This document shows positions 59,613 through 64,000 of a stretch of DNA of 64,000 nucleotides, piece after piece. The notes under the pieces were generated by a model. It was not told the origin of the DNA. It searched no databases and saw only the letters and a program-made list of their open reading frames with translations. Numbering within the stretch: the first letter of the stretch is position 1; every line of letters starts with the position of its first letter. The position numbers and the translations under genes are program-made. This stretch comes from Paracoccaceae bacterium. Lineage in GTDB: Bacteria > Pseudomonadota > Alphaproteobacteria > Rhodobacterales > Rhodobacteraceae. The stretch covers positions 1 through 64,000 of the forward strand of contig JAIOYF010000004.1 of assembly GCA_021741245.1 (NCBI GenBank), written 5' to 3'.

Positions 59613-60500
59613 ATGATCCGCGACCGTATCCCTTATTCCCCGATCCACGACCGCCCCCGCCTTGTCTGGCCCGGTGGGGCGCGTGTGGCGGTTTGGGTTG
59701 TTCCCAATGTCGAGCATTATGAATATCTGCCAGCCCGCGTGGCCCTTCGCAACCCCTGGCCCCGCATGCCGCACCCTGATGTGCTGGGCTATGGCCTGCG
59801 CGACTATGGCAACCGGGTGGGTCTGTGGCGGATGGCTGATCTGATGGACGCCTACGGCATTCCGTGCACCTTGTCGCTGAACATGGCGGTGTGGGAGCAT
59901 TACCCCGAGATCCTCGACGCCGGGATGAAACGCGGGTGGGACGTGATGGCGCATGGGATGTACAACACCCGCTATCACCACGCCATGACTGGGGACGAAG
60001 AGCGCGCCGAGATTGCCGAGGCGATGGCCGTCTATCGCCGCCACACCGGGCAGACGCTGAAAGGCTGGTTCGCCCCCGCCGCGACCTTTACCTGGGCCAG
60101 CAGCGATCTGGTGGCCGAGGCCGGGATCACCTATTCCGGCGACTGGTATCACGATGATCAGCCCTGCGATATCACCGTGCGCAAGGGCCGTTTGATTTCC
60201 GTTCCCTATCAAATGGATATCAACGATGCGATGGTCTGGCGGCATCATTATGAGGCGGATGATTTTGCCCAGATGGCGATAGATCATTTCGACACGCTTT
60301 GGCGCGAAGGGGCGGATCAGGGGCGGGTGGTCTGCATTGCGCTGCATCCCTTCTTGATGGGTCAGCCGCAACGCATCCGGGCGCTGGAACGGGTCTTTGC
60401 CCATATCACGGCGCATGAAGGCGTCTGGCTGGCCACCGGGGCGCAGATTGCCGACTGGTATCTGTCGCAGCGTCCCCGCGCGGCAGGGGGGGCAGCATGA
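59613..60500 (+). CDS. PuuE-like polysaccharide-deacetylase-fold hydrolase 2
   Basis: The ATG at 59613 (MIRDRIPYSPIH) gives 295 residues. It shares with hydrolase 1 the PuuE features RLVWPGGARVAVWVVPNVEHYEY, LRDYGNRVGLWRMADLMDAYGIP, WDVMAHGMYNTRYH (metal His) and VVCIALHPFLMGQPQR. It is cytosolic, as no signal peptide is present. It overlaps hydrolase 3 by 4 nt. Two adjacent copies suggest two successive cyclic amide substrates or a hetero-oligomer. Confidence 0.86.
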   Translation: MIRDRIPYSPIHDRPRLVWPGGARVAVWVVPNVEHYEYLPARVALRNPWPRMPHPDVLGYGLRDYGNRVGLWRMADLMDAYGIPCTLSLNMAVWEHYPEILDAGMKRGWDVMAHGMYNTRYHHAMTGDEERAEIAEAMAVYRRHTGQTLKGWFAPAATFTWASSDLVAEAGITYSGDWYHDDQPCDITVRKGRLISVPYQMDINDAMVWRHHYEADDFAQMAIDHFDTLWREGADQGRVVCIALHPFLMGQPQRIRALERVFAHITAHEGVWLATGAQIADWYLSQRPRAAGGAA

Positions 60501-61405
60501 CCACACCCGCGCCCGGCATGGACCACAGCCTTTATCCGTTTTCGGCGCTGCCCAACCGTCCGGCCCTGCAGTGGCCGGGTGGGGCGGGGCTGGCGCTTGG
60601 GCTGGTTGTGCATTTCGATTATTGGGAGATTGATCCCCCCCAAGGGGCCGTCAGTGACCCGCGCTTTGGCGATACTTTCGGGGCCTTCCGCCCAGATCAG
60701 CGCACCTATGCCTGGCGCGAATATGGCAACCGGATCGGGATATTCCGTCTGATGGAGGCGCTGGATCGGCATGGGCTGCGCGCCACCCTTGCCGCAGGTT
60801 CCGCCGCCATCGCCCGCTGCCCGCAAGTGATGGATGCCGCCCTGTCACGCGGGTGGGAGGTGGCAGCCCATGGCGGCTTTGCCACACAGATGATCTCGTC
60901 TGCCATGACGGCCGAGGAAGAGGCCGAGGTGATCGCCACCTCGGTCGACGCGATTAAGGCGGCGACAGGCCAGCGCCCTGTTGGTTGGATTGGGCAGGAT
61001 TTCGGGGAAAGCACGCGCACACCCGATCTGTTGGCCAAGGCAGGGTTTCGCTATCTGTGCGACTGGCCGAATGATGATCAGCCCTATCTGATGACCACCA
61101 CGCCGCCCATCTTGTCGATCCCGGTGCAGACCGAGCTTGACGATGTGCAATTGCTTTGGCACCGCCGCGTGCCCACGCCGCGCTATCCCGATCTGGTGGC
61201 CGAGGCGGCAGATGTCTTGCGGGCCGAGGGCGGGCGGTCCTTGATCCTTGGGCTGCACCCTTGGCTTTTCGGGATGCCGCACCGCATTCGCTATCTTGAC
61301 GCCACGCTTGCCCGACTGGCGCAAACCGATGGCATATGGCATGCCCCGCTGGAAGGTATTTGTGACCATGTTCGTTCTGAATTCAGCAAAGGAAGCCCGG
61401 CATGA
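60497..61405 (+). CDS. PuuE-like polysaccharide-deacetylase-fold hydrolase 3
   Basis: The 302-residue protein has ALQWPGGAGLALGLVVHFDYWEI, WREYGNRIGIFRLMEALDRHGLRATL, WEVAAHGGFATQMIS and LILGLHPWLFGMPHR. Compared with hydrolase 2 it has a different metal-site strand (HFDYWEI against PNVEHYEY), so substrate preference should differ. It overlaps the GntR gene by 4 nt. Confidence 0.86.
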   Translation: MTTPAPGMDHSLYPFSALPNRPALQWPGGAGLALGLVVHFDYWEIDPPQGAVSDPRFGDTFGAFRPDQRTYAWREYGNRIGIFRLMEALDRHGLRATLAAGSAAIARCPQVMDAALSRGWEVAAHGGFATQMISSAMTAEEEAEVIATSVDAIKAATGQRPVGWIGQDFGESTRTPDLLAKAGFRYLCDWPNDDQPYLMTTTPPILSIPVQTELDDVQLLWHRRVPTPRYPDLVAEAADVLRAEGGRSLILGLHPWLFGMPHRIRYLDATLARLAQTDGIWHAPLEGICDHVRSEFSKGSPA

Positions 61406-62121
61406 CCGCCGATGATTTTGCAAGGCCGCTTGTTGCCACCAATCTTGCCAGCCTTGCGCTGGAACGGTTGGAGCGTGCGATCCTTGAAGGGGATCTGAAA
61501 CCGGGGCAGCGCCTGTCCGAAACCGAACTGGCCCGCCGCTTCGGGATCAGCCGTGGCCCGCTGCGCGAGGCGATCGGGCAGCTTGAAGGGCGCAAGCTGG
61601 TGGAACGGGTGACCAATCAGGGCGCACGCGTCGTTTGGCTGTCACCGTCAGAGTTGATCGACCTTTTGGTGATCCGTGAAAGCCTTGAGGGCACCGCCTG
61701 CCGCCTTGCGACTGAGCGGATGACGGACGCCGAAATGGATGAATTGGACGCGATGCTGGAGGCGCATGCGGCCGACAGCACCTTGGTCGCGGGCAAGGGT
61801 TATTTTCAGGGCGCCGGGGAAAAGGATTTCCATGGCCGCATCGCGCGCGCCAGCGCCAATTCGCGCCTGATTACGATGCTGGAAGGGGAGCTTTACTCGC
61901 TCTTGCGGCTTTATCGGCACCGTTTGTCGATGCGGCCGGGCCGTCCGCAAGATGCGCTTGATGAGCACCGCGTGATCCTTGCCGCGATGCGCACCCGTGA
62001 TCCCGACAAGGCGGAGGCCGCGATGCGCGCGCATATCAGAAAAAGTCGCTCCGCCGTGGCCGAACTTATGGCCGCTGAGGCGGATGCACAGATGAAAGAC
62101 GCAAGTCAGACCGCGTCGTGA
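61402..62121 (+). CDS. GntR-family regulator, FCD type
   Basis: The 239 residues have a GntR winged helix (residues 10-75: LALERLERAILEGDLKPGQRLSETELARRFGISRGPLREAIGQLE) and an FCD domain (about 85-225: RESLEGTACRLATERMTDAEMDEL, KDFHGRIARASANSRLITML). The DxxxH metal pattern is kept (EKDFH). It is embedded in the operon with PuuE-like genes and a lyase. The GTCAACTGTTGAC palindromes upstream of three units in this block are the best candidates for its operators. Confidence 0.92.
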   Translation: MTADDFARPLVATNLASLALERLERAILEGDLKPGQRLSETELARRFGISRGPLREAIGQLEGRKLVERVTNQGARVVWLSPSELIDLLVIRESLEGTACRLATERMTDAEMDELDAMLEAHAADSTLVAGKGYFQGAGEKDFHGRIARASANSRLITMLEGELYSLLRLYRHRLSMRPGRPQDALDEHRVILAAMRTRDPDKAEAAMRAHIRKSRSAVAELMAAEADAQMKDASQTAS

Positions 62122-62144
62122 CACAGAATTTGGTGGAGAATACA

Positions 62145-63044
62145 ATGACGGAAGCAGGACTTCGCGGGGGAACGGTGGCCATGCGTCGCATTGCCCTGCG
62201 CGCAGCGCTGGAGCAGCGCGCGGCGCTTCTGGCTCCGGGGGCGGCGAATGCGCTGACCGCCCGGATCATCGAGGATTGCGGTTTTGAGGTCTGCTATGTC
62301 ACAGGTGCGGGCATCGCCAATACGCTTCTTGGGGTGCCCGATGTCGGCCTTGTCACGATGACCGAGCTTGCCGGGACCGTCGAGGCGATTTCGGAAATCT
62401 GCTCTTTGCCATTGGTCGTTGATATCGACACCGGCTTTGGCAATGCGGTCAACACCTATCGCACGGTGCGGGTGCTGGAACGTGCGGGGGCCGCGGCCTT
62501 GCAGATCGAAGATCAGGTTTTCCCTAAGAAATGCGGGCACTTCGCGGGCAAGGCTGTGATTCCGGTTGAGGAGATGACCGCCAAGATCCGGGCGGCGGTG
62601 GATGCGCGCACCGATCCGAACCTTTTGATCATCGGTCGCACCGATGCGGCGGCGGTGGATGGGTTTTCCGCGGCCCTTGACCGCGCCGAAGCCTTTATCG
62701 AGGCGGGTGCCGATGTGACCTTTGTTGAGGCACCGCGAACGGAAGCCGAACTTGCGATGATCCCGGCGCGGCTTTCGGTGCCGCAGCTTGCCAATATGGT
62801 CGTAGGGGGCAAGACACCGCTGTTGCCGCAGGCGCAACTGGCCGAGATGGGGTTTTCCCTGGTCCTTTACGCCAATGCGCCCTTGCAGGCGGCGATGCGG
62901 GCCATGCATGACGTTTTGTCAGCCCTGCACCGCGATGGCGGCTTGGGCGCTGTGGTTGACCGTCTTGCCGGGTTTGAAGAACGCCAGCGGCTGGTCGCCA
63001 AGCATGACTACGATGCGCTTGAGGATCGTTACCGAACCTCTTGA
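62145..63044 (+). CDS. Isocitrate lyase/PEP mutase-superfamily lyase (paralogue B)
   Basis: An ATG at 62145 with GGTGGAG upstream is preferred over a GTG at 62118 that overlaps the regulator's stop; it gives 299 residues. Motifs are VVDIDTGFGNAVN (metal), IEDQVFPKKCGH with the lyase cysteine, and IIGRTDAAAVDGFSAAL. It is homologous to the lyase at 36601 and to methylisocitrate lyase and 2,3-dimethylmalate lyase. It probably performs the final C-C cleavage for block 3. It overlaps the convergent MmgE/PrpD gene by 16 nt. Confidence 0.9.
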   Translation: MTEAGLRGGTVAMRRIALRAALEQRAALLAPGAANALTARIIEDCGFEVCYVTGAGIANTLLGVPDVGLVTMTELAGTVEAISEICSLPLVVDIDTGFGNAVNTYRTVRVLERAGAAALQIEDQVFPKKCGHFAGKAVIPVEEMTAKIRAAVDARTDPNLLIIGRTDAAAVDGFSAALDRAEAFIEAGADVTFVEAPRTEAELAMIPARLSVPQLANMVVGGKTPLLPQAQLAEMGFSLVLYANAPLQAAMRAMHDVLSALHRDGGLGAVVDRLAGFEERQRLVAKHDYDALEDRYRTS

Positions 63045-64000
63045 CCCGCCATCGAAATCTGGTCTTGCAAGGCGCGCGCATCGGGTGCGTCGGCAAGCGC
63101 CAGCGTCGCATCCCAGATCGCTTCGGCCCGGCTTGCCGCCCAAACACGGGTGGCAAGCGACAGGAATTTGGCGCGGATTTCAGGGACTGGATAGGGATCG
63201 GCCCAGTCGCCCCGGTTGGTCTGCGTCTCGGCCATCGCGCGCGTTCCATCGGCATAAATCACCGTCACCCGTGCCGGACGCTTGTGCGGAAGTGCGGCGG
63301 TCATCGCCTTGTCTTCGCGCAGCACGACCTTGGCCGCCAGCGCGCGGATCACGGGGTTTGCAAGGTTGGGTGCCGTGAAACTGCCAACCTCGGTCGAGCC
63401 ATTGACCAAGGCCGTTGCCACCGCGAAAGGGACCGAGAACTTTGCCGCCAGCGTATTGCGGGGGGTGGCATCGTCCAGTTCCACGGCCAGCGAATAAGTT
63501 TCCACCTCGATCCGCGCAATCTGGGCGGGGTCGGGGGCCCCATCGCGGGCCACGATCATGGCCAGCGCGTCCAGCGTGGCATGGTTGTAGCGGCAGCAAG
63601 AGTGCATCTTGAAATAGTTGCGCGACACCTCCCACCGGTCGCCCAAGCCTTCGACCATGGCCCCCGTATCGAACCGGTCTGACACGACCTTGCCAAAGAC
63701 TTGGCCCACGCCATCGTGATCGCCCTCGAACCCGGCGGTCAAAAGATCATGCGTCGTCAGGCCCATTTGCCCGCTGATCCCGGCATAGGCGTTGCGCACC
63801 GTCCCCCCCTCCAGCATCGTGCGGCGCGAGGTGGCAAGGCAAAAGCTGGCCGCAATGTTCATCGCATGGCGCATCCCCGCCGCATCCCGCCCGGCAAGCC
63901 GCGCCACCGCCACGGCAGCGGCCACTGTGCCCCATGTGCCATGCGGGTGCATCGCGGGGCGCAATTGTGTGGCAATGCCGATGCGGGCACCAACCTCATA
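63029..64000 (-). CDS. MmgE/PrpD-family protein 3 (N terminus beyond the window)
   Basis: The frame is open to the window's last base; 323 residues are visible and the first about 130 should lie to the right. It begins in YEVGARIGIATQL, the mid-family segment, followed by MHPHGTWGTVAAAVAVARL, NYFKMHSCCRYNHATLDAL and SVPFAVATALVNGS. It belongs to the same family as the proteins at 49565 and 52266. An internal TTG at 63964 is not the true start. It is on the strand opposite to the lyase and its regulation is unknown. Confidence 0.88.
   Translation of the reverse strand, partial: YEVGARIGIATQLRPAMHPHGTWGTVAAAVAVARLAGRDAAGMRHAMNIAASFCLATSRRTMLEGGTVRNAYAGISGQMGLTTHDLLTAGFEGDHDGVGQVFGKVVSDRFDTGAMVEGLGDRWEVSRNYFKMHSCCRYNHATLDALAMIVARDGAPDPAQIARIEVETYSLAVELDDATPRNTLAAKFSVPFAVATALVNGSTEVGSFTAPNLANPVIRALAAKVVLREDKAMTAALPHKRPARVTVIYADGTRAMAETQTNRGDWADPYPVPEIRAKFLSLATRVWAASRAEAIWDATLALADAPDARALQDQISMAGQEVR

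Noticed and set aside
47893-61405. True polysaccharide or chitin deacetylases
   Set aside because: None of the three has a signal peptide, and the PuuE-type DYGNRxG segment and context favour small cyclic amides.
1-64000. CRISPR arrays, rRNA operons, riboswitches
   Set aside because: No regularly spaced repeats, rRNA sequence or recognisable riboswitch consensus was seen in any intergenic region.

Overview
The window looks like the chromosome of an alphaproteobacterium of the Rhodobacterales (Rhodobacter/Roseobacter group). This is inferred from the high GC content, the gene set (GlpX, the four-subunit sarcosine oxidase in order B-D-A-G, Tad-type pilin-like genes, a VPLPA-CTERM protein, tripartite TRAP transporters in place of many ABC importers), and dense operons whose genes overlap at ATGA. 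No rRNA, CRISPR array or replication origin is visible. There is one complete tRNA gene.

Left edge (1-1232): the edge of a decayed mobile element. The tail of an IS3-family transposase and its terminal inverted repeat interrupt a tyrosine integrase gene, and the first bases of the IS supply the stop codon of the truncated integrase. Upstream of the integrase lies the 3' half of a tRNA-Leu(UAA), starting at the anticodon loop; this is the expected attachment-site scar.

Core region (1233-19809): tRNA-Glu, recJ, glpX, a ceramidase-like membrane protein, homoserine dehydrogenase, a small lipoprotein, a small membrane protein, three Tad-like genes (one with a von Willebrand A domain), a Glu/Leu/Phe/Val-type dehydrogenase, soxBDAG, a glyoxalase-fold protein, a cupin and a LysR regulator.

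Accessory region (19810-64000): about 44 kb of almost purely catabolic genes in several blocks. Block 1 (19912-35220, plus strand) has two adenylate-forming ligases, an OsmC/Ohr protein, a thiolase-fold protein lacking the usual cysteine, a DUF35-SDR fusion, a cyclase-family hydrolase, a racemase-like protein, a TRAP transporter, an EthD-like protein, a GntR regulator, a RutA-like flavin monooxygenase, an FAD-linked oxidase and an HpaI-type aldolase. Block 2 (42362-35234, minus strand) is a six-gene chain in which every junction overlaps by 4 nt: a tautomerase-SnoaL fusion, HyuB, HyuA, a cysteine-hydrolase homologue without its cysteine, a KRCGH lyase and an FAD reductase-like enzyme. It lies divergent to a HutC-type regulator and a LeuCD-like hydro-lyase. 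Block 3 (45391-64000) holds two cysteine hydrolases, three MmgE/PrpD proteins, a second FAD reductase-like enzyme, three PuuE-like polysaccharide-deacetylase-fold hydrolases, a second TRAP transporter, a nitroreductase-methyltransferase fusion, a hydantoinase/dihydropyrimidinase, an FCD GntR regulator and a second lyase.

The recurring enzyme classes (ring-amide hydrolases, carbamoyl/amide hydrolases, ene-reductases, hydro-lyases, C-C lyases, importers, GntR regulators) fit uptake, ring opening, deamidation and carbon-skeleton cleavage of N-heterocycles or cyclic amides/imides. The substrate cannot be named from sequence alone. A shared palindrome, GTCAACTGTTGAC, in three promoter regions of block 3 suggests one GntR regulon. 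A partial fit to creatinine/N-methylhydantoin breakdown (HyuAB, an N-carbamoylsarcosine-amidase-like hydrolase, sarcosine oxidase) is also present.
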